From assembly GCA_002335605.1 (NCBI GenBank), contig BEDY01000012.1:248001-312000 (forward strand): 64,000 nt of DNA, in the 5' to 3' direction. Made by a program: the position numbers and the translations under genes. The notes under the pieces are model-generated. The model saw only the letters and a list, made by a program, of their open reading frames with translations, was not told where the DNA came from and did not search any database. Source of the stretch: Prillingera fragicola. Lineage: Eukaryota; Basidiomycota; Tremellomycetes; Trichosporonales; Trichosporonaceae. This document shows positions 1-11,041 of this stretch, piece by piece (position 1 is the first letter of the stretch; the number at the start of each line of letters is the position of its first letter).

Positions 1-1383
1 GTCTCGGGCGTGCTGGTAGGCACGACGGGCATGCTGGAAGGTGTCATTTCTGGGGCTCGGGAGGCGCTCTCTGTCCAGTCTGCGGCTTTCGGCGCCGCAC
101 AGTCTCTCGCCGCCGAGTCGAGTGCTGCCGAGGTCCAGAGGTTGAAGGCGCAGAACGCTGCGCTGACACAGATGCTTGCCGAGGAACGTGGCAAGAGCGC
201 CAAGTTGAGGGCTGGCCTGCTCAACCAGATTTCGAACCTCGTCGGCGAGTACGCCGAGGCGCAGGACGCCAGTCTCTCTGCTGCTGTGGCGCGCGTCCGA
301 GGCGATAACGACACTGGAGTCGCTGCAGTTCAGCAGTTTGCTGCTCGCCACGCGTCGAGTATTCAGACTGGTGTCGCTGCCGCGGCGTCGTTTGGGGACA
401 TGCTCAACGAGCACGTCTCTAGGATTGGCACTCAGCGCGAGGCTGGCGCTGCGGCGCTCATGGACGTGCGCGGCGGCATGCGTAGTGCGCTGGAGGGATT
501 TGCCGGCGCCACGGCGTCGGGCGTGGACGAGCATGTGCGCGGGGTGGATTCTGTGTGTGCGCGGCTTGGTGTCGCTGCAGAGGACTGTGAGTTTTGTCGT
601 GGCATGGGGAGTGTGCGCTGATGGTCTCGAAGTGGAATCTACTGCCAACGACCGTGCTGCGTCGACGATTGGCGACGTGGCCGAGCTCGCCAAGGGTGCG
701 GCGGATACGCACGAGACGTCGCGTTTGCGTGTCGAGTCAAGGGCTGAGCGTGTTGCTGAAGTTACCTCGACGCTGCTCTCATCTGTAAGTCTGCCGTGTG
801 GCAAGAGAACATGCATACTGACGGTAAGCACGCTGCGTCAACGTCGACAGCCACTACAGCGCACAAATCTACAAAACGCAAGCTCGACGCTCTCCTGGTC
901 TCGACCGACAACTTTGTCGCCAACCTCGCGTCCGACGAGCCCACAGGCGACACGCCTCGCAAGAGGATTTACGATTTCCCGCAATCTTGGGACAGGACGC
1001 AGCCGAGGAACGCGCTCATTGACCAGCTACGCCGGGCGAAGGGTTCAGAGTTGCCCGGGCTGGGTAGCTCAGGGCTCAGCCAGTCCGTCAGCGCCGAGGA
1101 GGACACGGACGTTGGACGCGTCAGTCCTCCCCACGTATCGGTAGCGGTGCGGCCCGAGCTGTCACGCGCAAGCAGTTCGGCCAGCGGGTTTGGACTCGCG
1201 CCAGTAAGCTCGACGACCTCGCTTGCGAGTCTTGCAAGCGAGCCCGAGGCGTACGTCAGGAAAGAGATGGCCCCGCCGCGTGTTGTGCGGCGAAAGGGCA
1301 CGTTAGAGACCGAGAAGGAGAGGGTGCAGATGAGCGTGCTTGGTGAAGGGGGGAATATCCCACGCAGGAAGCCGCGTGCTTAG
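1..1383 (+). CDS. Kinesin-5 (BimC/Cut7/Eg5 class) tail, 5'-truncated by window edge
   Basis: C-terminal stalk and tail of a mitotic kinesin-5, the homotetrameric plus-end motor that pushes spindle poles apart. The motor domain lies left of the window. Exons read as <1..586, 633..784 and 829..1383; introns are 46 and 44 nt with gtgagt/gtaagt donors and ctgat/ctgac branch sites, and the reading frame is kept across both. The first exon is Ala/Gln-rich heptad-like sequence (coiled coil). The last exon carries the BimC box, beginning TGDTPRKRIYDFP and continuing into a Thr-Gln-Pro and a Leu/Ile pair, which holds the CDK-phosphorylated threonine needed for spindle targeting. A Ser-rich, basic tail follows (ends PRRKPRA). 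The BimC box is seen; the CDK control is family knowledge. Confidence 0.82.
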
Positions 1384-1472
1384 TCCAGCACGGGTGGCTG
1401 TTGTGAAGGGTGGAATTGGAGTGCGCTGCTTGCAGCTGCTTATAGATGTAGTAATCTCATAAATGTACTGTA

Positions 1473-3152
1473 CTACTTGTCCTTCTCCTCCGCCTTGCGA
1501 CCCTTGCGAGCCCAGCGAGCCCTGCGAGCCCGGGTCTTGCCAGCCGCGATGCGAGCCTTGTCAGCCACGATGAGAGCCTTGCCAGCCTCGATGCGAGTCC
1601 TGCGAGCAAAGAAAGAGGAGCGATCCCTGCGAGACTTGCGAGGCTGGATTACATAGCCATTGCCAGCCTCGTCAGCCTCGCCAGCCTCGTCAGCCTCGCC
1701 AGCCTCGCCAGCCTCGCCAGCCTTGCCAGCCTTGCCAGCCTTGCGAGCCCTCATGCGCCTGGCAAGCTGCAAGGCAACCAACTTTCGAGCCTTGGCTTCG
1801 GCCTTGGCTTCGGCCTTGGCTTCGGCCTTGGCAGCCTTGTTCGCCACGAACTCCTTGTACTCCTCTTCGGTCATGTCGTCGTTTGACTTGGGTGCTTTCG
1901 CAGGCTTGGCCTCGGCCTCCATAATCTCGATCGTGACCTCCTTGGGCTGAGGGTCCTTGGCATCCTTGGTGCCAACCAACCACCCGTTACCGGTCCACAG
2001 CGCCACGCGCCAAAGCGCAATAGCAAGGGGGACACCAGCGTCGCGCTGGCGGTGCCAGCCCTCGGCCTGGGGGACTTGCAGGACCAACATGCTTGAGACA
2101 GCTTTTGCGTCGGCCCGGTGCGCCTCGACTTCGGCCGTGTTGGTCGCAGCCGCTTCGGCGGCCACAGCGGCACGGCGGGCGGACGGGACGGAACGCACAT
2201 CATAGAAGCGCTGAGCGGCGAGCACCTCCCTTGCGAGCGCGGCGATGCGGGGGCTGTGGGAGCCAAACAGCCTGTGCATGGAGTAGACGGGCACGGCGGG
2301 CTGGCCGTTGCGCGTCAGCACCTTCACGGGCTCGGCCGGCTTGAATGCGAGCGTTGCGTTTAGGTGGTTTGCATATTCGGCTTTGCTTGAGTGAGATTTC
2401 TCGCTGGGCATTGCAGGTGGTGTAGCAAATGCTGACTCGCCGGTTCCGCCAGCGACTTGGGCTTCGCCTGGGGCAGTGGCCACCGTGTCGGTAAAGTCGA
2501 GGAGGGCGATGATTTCGCCTTCGTAGGGCGGTTTGGACTTCTCTTTCGCCTCCTTGGTCACTCGCGCCTTCTTGGCCACTGGCTCGGCCTCGGTCTCGGC
2601 GGCCTCAGCGGACTCGATGTCAACCTTGGTAGCAGGCTTGCCCTTCCATTTGCCCACATCAACGATACCCCCCTCGCCGCGCGTAAGGGCTCCCCGCTCG
2701 CCCGAGGTCAAGGGGCGAAGGACGCGGCCACCACCAGCCGCCGACCCATTCGGCGGCACTCGAGATGCCTCCCTAATCCCGCGTGCAAGCAGCTCAAGCT
2801 CCTGCTCCACGCGTGTGGTCAGTAGAGTCCCAATCGCCAGCGGCAGCCTTGATGCGATACGAATATTGTGGCCGAGGTGATGAGTGGTTGGCAGGTGGGG
2901 GAAGCGTTTCATCAAATAATCAATGGCGCGCGGGTGGAGGGCACACCACATGCTACGTCCTTTTCGCCGCTCCTGGTATGTGGGATGCTGGATGCGATCG
3001 GGGAGAACAACAATGCGTTCGCACGTCTCGGGGGTGGCGGTCTCGGGGGTGGCGGTCTCGGGGGGGGCGGTCTCGGGGGTGGCGGGGATGGTTACGGCGC
3101 GCAGGTTGACCATGAAAGCTGAGGTTAGCTGGGTCGGAAGACGGGCGCCCAC
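1473..3152 (-). CDS. Hypothetical protein with Pro-Glu-Thr repeats and an Ala/Lys/Glu-rich repetitive tail
   Basis: Single-exon reading frame of up to 559 residues; a second possible start is Met14 (3113). No family recognised. The N-terminus has a short PETATPET-type repeat. The most protein-like stretch is residues about 45-135, with many aromatic, His and Arg residues (ALHPRAIDYLMKRFPHLP and following). Around residues 180-220 there is a Lys/Glu-rich stretch that could serve as a nuclear signal (PVAKKARVTKEAKEKSK). Residues about 280-420 look globular and contain two Trp-rich strands (ALWRVALWTGNGWLVGTKD). The tail is simple sequence: AEAK repeats, then GEAGEADEAG and KAGKAG repeats encoded by short tandem DNA repeats (1660-1830), ending in many Arg/Lys. 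A nucleic-acid-associated role is only a guess. Confidence 0.6.
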   Translation of the reverse strand: MGARLPTQLTSAFMVNLRAVTIPATPETAPPETATPETATPETCERIVVLPDRIQHPTYQERRKGRSMWCALHPRAIDYLMKRFPHLPTTHHLGHNIRIASRLPLAIGTLLTTRVEQELELLARGIREASRVPPNGSAAGGGRVLRPLTSGERGALTRGEGGIVDVGKWKGKPATKVDIESAEAAETEAEPVAKKARVTKEAKEKSKPPYEGEIIALLDFTDTVATAPGEAQVAGGTGESAFATPPAMPSEKSHSSKAEYANHLNATLAFKPAEPVKVLTRNGQPAVPVYSMHRLFGSHSPRIAALAREVLAAQRFYDVRSVPSARRAAVAAEAAATNTAEVEAHRADAKAVSSMLVLQVPQAEGWHRQRDAGVPLAIALWRVALWTGNGWLVGTKDAKDPQPKEVTIEIMEAEAKPAKAPKSNDDMTEEEYKEFVANKAAKAEAKAEAKAEAKARKLVALQLARRMRARKAGKAGKAGEAGEAGEADEAGEADEAGNGYVIQPRKSRRDRSSFFARRTRIEAGKALIVADKARIAAGKTRARRARWARKGRKAEEKDK

Positions 3153-3206
3153 CGTCAGGAAGACGCTGTTTGGTAACTACGCAGTTGCGAAGAACACTGT
3201 GGGCCA

Positions 3207-3596
3207 TTACAGCTGCCAGTCAGCGCTGAATCCACTGCTGTTGGCAGCAGTGACCAAGTTGAACTCACCGAAAGGATCCCGCCTCCACGCCTTAGCCTGG
3301 CCAAACTTTGTCGGCTTGCGCTTCTTGGTCTCAAGCCACCTCAACGTGCGAGAGGTATAATTAGGATCCATAATGACACTCTGCATACCGCCATCTTGGC
3401 GCTTGGGCAGTTCATTGATCGGGGTGGACATGATAAACGACGAGCTGGGCGTTACTGGCCCTGGGTCCCATTTCTCAAGATGGTCCAGAATAAGACCCGC
3501 ATTGTTTGGCTGGGTGCGTTTGGGACGCGAGAGTGAGGGTCCTGGTTTCCAAGAATTCTTGTTGAGTCCCCAGCTGCACGTTGGTCGGAGAGCCAT
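3207..3596 (-). CDS. Small hypothetical protein (129 aa)
   Basis: Single-exon frame; I chose the internal ATG at 3596 (MALRPTCSWGLNKN) because the residues upstream in the same frame are Ser/His-rich and look like untranslated sequence. The protein is basic and Pro-rich with no signal peptide or membrane segment; the C-terminal part contains RTLRWLETKKRKPTKFG, and it ends SADWQL. No recognised domain. It lies just upstream of the 1473-3152 gene on the same strand (54 bp apart if that gene starts at 3152), so the two could be neighbours with separate short promoters. Supported only by frame length and codon pattern. Confidence 0.4.
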   Translation of the reverse strand: MALRPTCSWGLNKNSWKPGPSLSRPKRTQPNNAGLILDHLEKWDPGPVTPSSSFIMSTPINELPKRQDGGMQSVIMDPNYTSRTLRWLETKKRKPTKFGQAKAWRRDPFGEFNLVTAANSSGFSADWQL

Positions 3597-4052
3597 TGCT
3601 GGAGAGAGAGGAGGGATGGACAGAGAGTGATGGTGGAGTGAGGATGTGACTGAAATAATGGTCACAGCAGGGGGCCAAATGCCACGTCATTTGTTTGTCA
3701 TATATCCACGCTATATCCCTTATCAGCGCTGCAGCCTGAAGTGCCATGCTTTGAGTAACGCATATGCATGCTGCAAGCTGCTATGGCAAGAGCGAGATGC
3801 AGCTCAATCGGGGACAGACTCTTGGTGGGCCCTGTACATGCGTATCGGGTAGAAGCACATCGAGATCATATGGACATGGCTGCGACCTTGCCCTCGCAGT
3901 GGCAGCACCGACACCGAGTTCAATGTCACCAGCGGTCCTGATGGCCTGGCGCCCGTCAACTTGTCTCTCTAGTACGGGCTTCCAAGAACCGACTCACCTC
4001 TAGATGCAGCGGATAGTCTTCTGTCCGAGATCTTCCAGACCACTTCGTACCG

Positions 4053-4152
4053 NNNNNNNNNNNNNNNNNNNNNNNNNNNNNNNNNNNNNNNNNNNNNNNN
4101 NNNNNNNNNNNNNNNNNNNNNNNNNNNNNNNNNNNNNNNNNNNNNNNNNNNN
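4053..4152. other. Assembly gap (100 N)
   Basis: Exactly 100 undetermined bases, the conventional size for a scaffold gap of unknown length. Genes or repeats may be missing here and the two sides may not be truly adjacent. Confidence 0.98.
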
Positions 4153-4941
4153 AAAACGCAGCCAACGTTATGAAGAGGGAGTAAGATATCAACCAACAAA
4201 CGCGCCAATTCGGGACTTAACTCAGAGCAGATGCTAAGAGAATGGATGGTGAAACTAGGCAATTCAGGTGGACGATTAATTCTAGGACTTGCCCAAAACA
4301 CTTCTGTAGTCGCAGTGACGCCAGATGGGTTGAATGCAGGCAAAACAATTACTGCTTGCAGTGGGTGTTGGGCACAGTGTAGACGCGTCCTGCAGTGAGC
4401 GACAGAGTGGGTGCGTGGGTTAAGAGAATCTATAGAGCTACAAAAGTACTACACCACGATACCAGGCCAACCCCTCAGCCGGCAAAGGACGATGGCATGA
4501 TTCTCTCCAGCATCTTTCGCAAGAAACGTCGCTCTATTGTCCACTCCATTGTTCACACCCTCGCAGACGCCAAGTCAAGCTCCCCAAGCTACCCCTCCAC
4601 ATGGCGATAGGCAATTCGCGGTACGTAAACCCTGCGCCACTGGTCAACCCCGTGTCTGACCTTGCAGACGTATCAACTCTACAAACCACCGGCTTGGGAA
4701 GGCACTGTACAGGTTGTCACATGCTTCTAGTCACATGTGTTCACATATTCGAGATTTAGATCAGCTCGGTCAGCGCACAGCAGCCGACTGCCAATATGTA
4801 CCGTCCTGACGGCTAGCAGTGACATGGCCCTCGGCAAATGCAATCCCGCTAGAGCGGTGGGTGACACTCCACTGGTGGCACTCGGCTGTCATCCCGTCTG
4901 CTTCTCCGGAAGCGTCCACCTCTCCTGCTTGCTCGGTTGGG

Positions 4942-4947
4942 TATAAG
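4942..4947 (+). promoter_or_regulatory. TATA box of the acidic-protein gene
   Basis: TATAAG within ggttgggtataagataaacg, 47 bp upstream of the chosen ATG (4994). Confidence 0.5.
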
Positions 4948-4993
4948 ATAAACGACTCGCTCGACATGCTTCATGCATTCCCTTTCATTCATC

Positions 4994-7211
4994 ATGTCTG
5001 AAACCCCCCTTCCTTCGCCATCCAACGATCAGCCATCCACCACTGGCCACTCTGCACCCCCAACATCCTCATCCGCAGCGCGCACTCTATCCTCGCTGAT
5101 CATCGCCTTTGAAGCTCAGCTACAGGAAATCAACAGGGCTACACAGAACCTGGACGCGGCCCTCAATCGCGGCATCGTGCCTGTGCAGCCATCCCCCATG
5201 CTGGGCGTACTCCAGGAGGTTACGGCGGCGGTCACGGGGAAGCGGGTGGGTAGTGAGGAGATGACGGGGTCGAGCTCGCCGAAACGCAGGTGCGCCGATT
5301 CGCCTTCTGCTCGATCTGGTGCGTCGACTGTTGGGGGAGATGATGGCCGGAATTCTTCGTGGGAGGATCTCAGCGACATCCGTGTGGAGAAGGCGGATGA
5401 ACGTGGCAATGCCGATGCGGAGAGTGACGACATTGATGTAGACATGTGCCCCGAGAAAATTGAGGACAACATCATCCAGCAAAAAACGGCAGACCAGGAG
5501 AACGACGAGGACGACGACGAGGAAGAGGAGGAAGACCAGGAAGACCAGGAAGAAGAGGACGACGAGGACGACAAAGATGACAATTCGGCTGAGACCCTCT
5601 TCAAAGCAAAGCTTGCTCGCCTGGTCTCGGATCCATCAGATCTCGCCGAGTGCCACCGTGTCCTCGCCTCTTTCAGCCAGAAAATCATCAACCTCGAAGA
5701 AGACTTAGATAGTTTTGGTCTCTTGGGGGAATGGCATGCGGCAGTCGGACACATTTTGGCATCCGAAGCTCGATGGATCGAAATCGCTGGTCCCCGCCGC
5801 ACACCCGAGACCCGGAACAAATGTGCGGCTCAACTGGAAGGTATCGCGGTGCGGCAAAAGGAGCTCAACACAATAGTGTCGTGGGCGCAGGACGGAGAAC
5901 ATGAGCTCTGCAACCAGGAAACCGATCTGGTAGAGGAAGAGTGTGTGCTCTTGACCCATCTCAACTCCAAGGCCGAGAGGCGAGACGGGCTTAGGCAGGA
6001 TGAGCTCCAGGAGCGAATGAGCCGACGTTCAGCCAAGCTTTCGCCTGAGACGCCATCGGAAAAGGCAATGGTTCGTGTAGCGGGAGCTGGCTTGCCGGCT
6101 ATCGCGTCTGTGGTTGAGCTCGAGATCTCCTCTATAAGTCATCGCGAAAGTCTTGTTCTTAGTCTTGCGTGCCAAGCTATCGAGCTTGGCTGGGATGAAG
6201 CGGCGGTGGGAGAGTTTGTGGCCTCGATGGACGCCTGGGGCCGGGCGGCCGTGGCCGAGGCCGAGTCGTGGGATTCAGTGCCCCCACTTGCACGTCCCGT
6301 TGGTGCTCAGCCTTTCGGAACCGGGTGGACTGACAAGAGGATCGACGAGGCACTTGCCATGGTGAGTGTGTTGGTGTAACTTGAGCTGACGATAGGCTGA
6401 GAAGGTGGTGACCGAGTATGTCGACAGGGAGATGGAGCGCATCAGCAATGCCAAGTGCAAGGACGTCGCCGCGGCCGCCATCGGTCCTGCCATCCCCTCC
6501 ATCTTGCTCAACCTTTCCAGCACCGAAGCTCAAGCTCTGGGCAGCTATCTCGGGAACCTCACCAGCCAGGCCGAACGCAACTCTGAGAGGATTGCCAAGT
6601 TGTTCCTCTCCGAATCCCTGTTCTGGGCCATTAGCGCTGCGTGCCACGACAGCCTTTCCGGCAGGCAAACTGTAAAGTTTGACCCCCTATGCGATTCCAG
6701 GGCTGTCATGAACGCCATCCGAATGGCGCGTGTGCCTCACACCGGCACGCCGCTCGCTGACACCGTTGCCGAGCTCGACGAGATTTATGCCCAGCTTGCA
6801 ACTGCCACGGACAATGAACACGCAGCAAAGCTGCTCGCTAGCCGCACCAAGTGCTTTTCCCTTGATCAAGGCTTACCCCCTCTCACCTGGCCGCTCATGC
6901 GTTTTGGCGACGCAGCTCGGTCCCACACCACCCCCGCATATAACCATGCTCGGGCTCAAGCTAGGCGGGACAGGCTCGTAGCGCACACCCACAGTATCTG
7001 CTGTTCTCGCGGCTGGAGCCCACGCACCCTTGTAGAGCTTGCTATACTGCTTGATCGGGAGACCCCAGAGCGGGTGGGGAATGAGCTTGCTTGTGCCACC
7101 GTCTACATGGCTCCCAAGGGCACGGTGGTCGACAGGGAGACGGTTGAGAGGGTTGTGGATGAGTGTATTGAGGCTGGTGTTGCCGACCGTCTGCCGCAGT
7201 GGAGTGACTGA
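4994..7211 (+). CDS. Large hypothetical protein with a long Asp/Glu tract and coiled coil, two exons
   Basis: Exons 4994..6361 and about 6402..7211. The intron (6362 to 6395 or 6401; both acceptors keep the frame) has a gtgagt donor and gctgac branch. Product about 725 residues. Order: Ser/Pro-rich N-terminus; helical segment (LIIAFEAQLQEINRATQ); a nuclear-signal-like SSPKRRC near residue 100; an extreme acidic tract around residues 165-210 (runs of D/E with few other residues); then predominantly helical, Glu/Leu-rich sequence to the end. Acidic tracts of this kind occur in histone chaperones and nucleolar proteins, but no such domain could be recognised, so no function is assigned. The start MSETPLPS follows a TATAAG by 47 bp and is preferred to the upstream in-frame ATG at 4973. 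Confidence 0.7.
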
Positions 7212-7824
7212 GGTGTTATACCGTGTTCATAGGAGTATCGATGCAATGACCTTTGTTGTGAATGATGAGGAGAGCAGAGGTCCGAGATCCGGCGTCAATC
7301 GGGCCGGCCGATCCTTTTATCGGTTCGTGGCGTTGCTCCGTCTTGCTTTTGACACTTGTTCTTGACCTCAGAGCATCCTGTGAACCTTAAGCAGCGCATT
7401 CAGCAGCTTTACGAGCAGCTTTAGTGCACTGGTAGAATCGTCAGAGACTGCACATCCTCAGACATGAGATGAGCAGGCAGCAACAGATGAATGAGGTTTG
7501 TGCACGTAGTTCTTGGGAGGTGAGTGCGTGGCGCAATTGGTGGGCAAGTGACCGCCATGACTATTAACCAGCAGGTCTTGCCTGGGAGAAGACGTCTGAT
7601 CACATGAACGTACCTCGCGTCACGCTCGCTACTGACTGCCCGTCTCTCTGACTCCTGTCCATTGTTAGTAGCTTGCTTGAGCTCACAGAGGGTCTGCGTA
7701 CGATGTCATATCCATCAACTATCACAACAATGTCTCAATGGACTCGGAACTCTTTCTCTGGGCGGAAAAAGCCCCATGCTAAATAAAATGTAATTTTTAT
7801 GCTCTAACCCTTATAGATGGGGCT
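7212..7824. other. Intergenic, nothing recognised
   Basis: Convergent intergenic region between a plus-strand and a minus-strand gene. AT-rich stretch near 7775-7800 (aataaaatgtaattttta) is compatible with polyadenylation signals. No gene, RNA or repeat seen. Confidence 0.5.
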
Positions 7825-8172
7825 CTAGCTCGACTGGGCGTAGGCGGGCGAAGCAGCGATGCCGCGGCGGTCGACGTAGGTGTTGGACGAGGGGGTGAAG
7901 CGAAGGGCGTCCTCGGAGAGGTGCTTGGCTCCAATGACCACCGAGAAGGAGCACGCGGCGGTGACGACAAAGACGAGGGGGTAGACCTCGACGGGCATGC
8001 CCTTGATGAAGCGCATGAGCTGTCGCGTTAGCTACTGCTCACAGACGGTGGGAGAGGGTGTACTCACGACATTGCCCTGGGGCTTGGCTGCAACGGTGGA
8101 GGCGTAGCGCATGCCAATGGTCTGGCGGGCAGCCGAGCGGGCGACGGTGGTGCGGAGGGCGTTGGCGAACAT
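7825..8172 (-). CDS. Small mitochondrial membrane protein, NADH-ubiquinone reductase MLRQ / B12D-like
   Basis: Two exons, 8172..8068 and 8019..7825, with a 48-nt intron (gtgagt donor, ctaac branch, acag acceptor); phase 0; 99 residues. Residues 1-25 form a mitochondrial targeting sequence rich in Ala/Arg and lacking acids (MFANALRTTVARSAARQ, then MRYAST). The mature part has GMPVEVYPLVFVV followed by one hydrophobic segment (ending SVVIGAKHL) and a short hydrophilic tail with a RFTPSSNTYVDRRG stretch, the layout of the MLRQ/NDUFA4-B12D family: P-[EV]-x-x-P-L-x-x-V at the start of the single membrane helix. These are inner-membrane accessory proteins of complex I or IV. Length fits the family. 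The assignment is by pattern, not alignment. Confidence 0.72.
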
Positions 8173-9410
8173 TGTGTTGGGTGGTGCGGGAGGCAGAGTT
8201 GCGTGGGTTTCGTGTTTGAGGAGTGTTGGGAAGCTGTTGCTGATGAGGAGCAGGATTAATGAGCCGGGCACGTCTCTATATACTCGCCAGGAGTCCGTAG
8301 CCCACCGACATGCATGGCTGCATGAATGAATACAGCAGCTGCACACCATCCGAGGTGTTCCGGGGAGAACAATAGCACAAGATGCCTCTGCCACCGACCC
8401 CGTGCCTGAAGACAATGGCTTCACTGTAGCGACAACAATAGAGTGAGGGGGTGTACGTACGTGGCTGCGTGGCTTGGGTCAGCCGGCGGTAAGTATTGCC
8501 CTCGGCCAATGGCAGCAGTGAGCTATCACAGCACAGTGGGCAGGAGGACGGGGCAAGTGTGGGGTAACAATGGCGTCGCGGCTCATGTTCAGTAGGATTC
8601 AGTGGATGACGTCGGAGGCTGTTCCGTCGGGGTGGTCGTCCATTGTCGCTTCAATCTCGGTCGTTATCGTGGACTGGAATGGGGCACTGCATGGATACGA
8701 CCACCTACGGGCATCTACCGATCAGTCGTGTCTTGACGAATGCATGGTTAGGCGGCGCAGTGGTTTGAGGCGCTGGTCGAGCGATATATAAGGCAGCTCT
8801 TTCGTTGCGTCGCGTGCAGTCTTGGTACCTGCCTTCTCACCTCATAGTTTCATACTGTCCATGTCCAATTCTGTTATTTCCTCACTGTACGCAAACGATA
8901 CTACTTACACCACCCACCATAGCCACGATCACCGCACCCACTCTCCGCACCATCCCTCAGCCCAGCACCATTGTTCGCTTCCCGCCAACCACTTGGCACT
9001 CCCTGTCGACCAACCACCCCGTCGCCGACACACACCATCCAGCCACGTCACATCCATGCCCAGACCCACAAGCACACCATGGCACTGAACAACCACGGCT
9101 TTCAGAACAATAACCATCGGGGAACAATAGAAACCAGGTCCGCAAGGTCCTGGCCGGTCCGGTTGCCGGGCCCTGATAGAGTTTCTCCGGCTGTGTGGCC
9201 CCGCATTCGGCGTGGGCGGCGCCGTCGCAGCTGTGCATGGTGCGCGGCGATGGCGGAGTACAGCGACGAGACAAGAAAATCGCATTTGACCAGATCACTA
9301 CTGATCGTTTTGACTACCTCCCGAGCATAACCCAACGCACAAAGATATGAAGAGAAATTCGGCTTTTCTGTTTTAAGACACAATCCAGAACCACTGCTGT
9401 CACCAGCCGC
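8173..9410. other. Intergenic; possible unresolved small plus-strand gene around 8860-9300
   Basis: TATATAAG at 8785-8792 precedes an ATG at 8861 (MSNSVISSLYAND, very His/Pro-rich) and another at 9079 (MALNNHGFQNNNHRG). A short frame at about 9190-9290 reads GPAFGVGGAVAAVHGARRW, which looks more coding than its surroundings, but I could not join these pieces with convincing introns. Left unannotated as a gene. Confidence 0.35.
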
Positions 9411-11041
9411 TCAGACACCACCTTCCATCGCCTTTGCAACATTCCTGGGCGCGGACGCCAAAAGCGGCTCCCCCATGCTACTGGTACTAACCCCGTTCTC
9501 CTCGAGGTAAACCCGCCACGCCTCGTCCTCGGTCTCGAGCGCGTCCCCCATCTGCGGGATACACAGGTACGTGACAATAGCGCCGAGGACGGACACGGCC
9601 GAGCCGATGAGGAAAACCGCACGCTGGCCCTGGAACTCGTCGTCGAACGCGTTCTGGATCGGCGTAAAGACTTGGGTCCCGATTGCGGCGCCTGCCTTGC
9701 CGAAAGCAGCGGCAAAGCCGATCATGTGTCCGCGCAGGGCGGTGGGGAAGACTTCGCCTGCGAGGAGGATGGTGGCTACGCCTGGGCCTGCTTCCGCTGC
9801 GCCGAGAAAGATGCCGTACAGCACGATAAAGCCGCCCGGGTGGTACTGGAGCTTGCTGAGTGCACCGCCGATGATGAACCCCATTATGCCCTGGACTGCG
9901 AAGCCTAGGGCTTGGGTGTGGCGACGGCCAATCTTGTCCATGAGCAGACCGCCGATGAGGCAGCCTGGGACGAGGAAGGTGTTGATGAGGGTTCCCCAGC
10001 CGACGTTTTGGAACAGTGTGTTGTTCGGGTTGAGCTGGGAGATGATCGTCGAGGAGAAGAGGCCAAAGGGGTATGCGCAAAAGTCGTACACTGGCGTAAG
10101 CAGAATACTAGAGGTAAGGCACTCACAGAACCAACACATCGAAGTGCCAATGATTCGCAGCCAGTAGCGCTTGAAGGCAAGACGAAAGACCTTGAGCGTA
10201 AGCCCACTCTTCATGGCGTGGTTCCTAAACGCGGTCGAGTTCATCATCTTGACGCGAAAGTAGAACACGGCAAGCGGGGGGATGAGACCGAGTCCGAGAC
10301 AAATACGCCAGATACCAGCATACCCCTTTGTGCCCGAGGTCGCTGTCCCGGCGCCGTAAATCTTAAGCACGATGAGAGTGACGATACCGGCGAGGACGAA
10401 TCCAAAGTCGATGGCGCCGCATCCGACAGCCGCGACGAGGAAACCGCGGCGCTTACGTACCGTCTTGGTCTCGTCTGCTGCCTCGACTGCGCTTGTCCCG
10501 CATACGGGGTATTCGCCGCCAGCGCCGACGCCAGCGACGCCGCGTGAGACGATGAGCATCCAGAAGAGACCCAGGTCCGTCGTACCGTGCGAGGCGCACG
10601 ACATGGCGATGCCGAGGATCAGCAGCGCTGTGGTGGCGAGGACACCAAACTTGCGCCCGACGCGGTCGATGAGTGCGCCGAATACGACCATGCCAAAGAT
10701 TTCACCAATGAAGAACGAGTTGGAGATGCGTGTCTTGAGGATACTGGTGAATGTGTCTGGGTAGAGCTGCTTCCAGATCAGGTTGAGGTTGCCGATGACC
10801 GCGGCGTTGTAGCCGTCGGACACGAGGGCGATGCCCGAGAAGATGACGGTGAAGATTGCCGAGCTGGCCGTCAGCTTGGCTTGAGTGGAGGGACATACAT
10901 CTTGGTCGCGCGGGTGTAGACATGACGGTCGGGGCGTTCCAGCTCGGAGAGCGCCGAGGGACCCAGCTTAGGGGAGAGGGGCTCTGGGCCGTCGAGCTTG
11001 TCGATCTTGGCCTGGAGCGTGGGCGAGTCGTAGTCGGCCAT
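9411..11041 (-). CDS. MFS permease of the phosphate/glycerophosphodiester (PHO84/GIT1-like) group
   Basis: Exons 11041..10899, 10863..10127 and 10090..9411; introns of 35 and 36 nt. The second intron is a multiple of three without a stop and hides inside the open frame; removing it restores the family motif CWFLYDF. About 530 residues, 12 membrane segments. Motifs: MFS loop 2-3 motif GALIDRVGRKFG, VGAGGEYPVCGTSA in helix 4 (GIT1-type Glu where inorganic phosphate permeases have Asp), GGLLMDKIGRR in loop 8-9 and GEVFPTALRG near helix 10. These proteins import H+ with phosphate or organophosphates across the plasma membrane. Divergently transcribed from the dioxygenase-HD fusion, 1.4 kb apart, which suggests an organophosphorus or phosphonate substrate (inference). 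A TATAAA on this strand at 11256-11251 may be its promoter. Confidence 0.82.

Larger units (their letters stand above)
3597..4993. other. Intergenic stretch with a 100-base assembly gap
   Basis: No gene could be supported here. The interval contains the run of Ns, short unconvincing frames on both strands, and near its right end a TATAAG at about 4942-4947, 47 bp before the ATG of the next gene, which is a plausible promoter element. Confidence 0.6.

Noticed and set aside
5116..5820. Ser-rich minus-strand frame opposite the acidic tract
   Set aside because: Poly-Ser is the complement of GAN-rich Asp/Glu codons; the plus-strand frame has start, TATA and intron.
8861..9330. Possible plus-strand gene after a TATA box
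   Set aside because: His/Pro-rich frames could not be joined by convincing splice sites; recorded only as an intergenic note.
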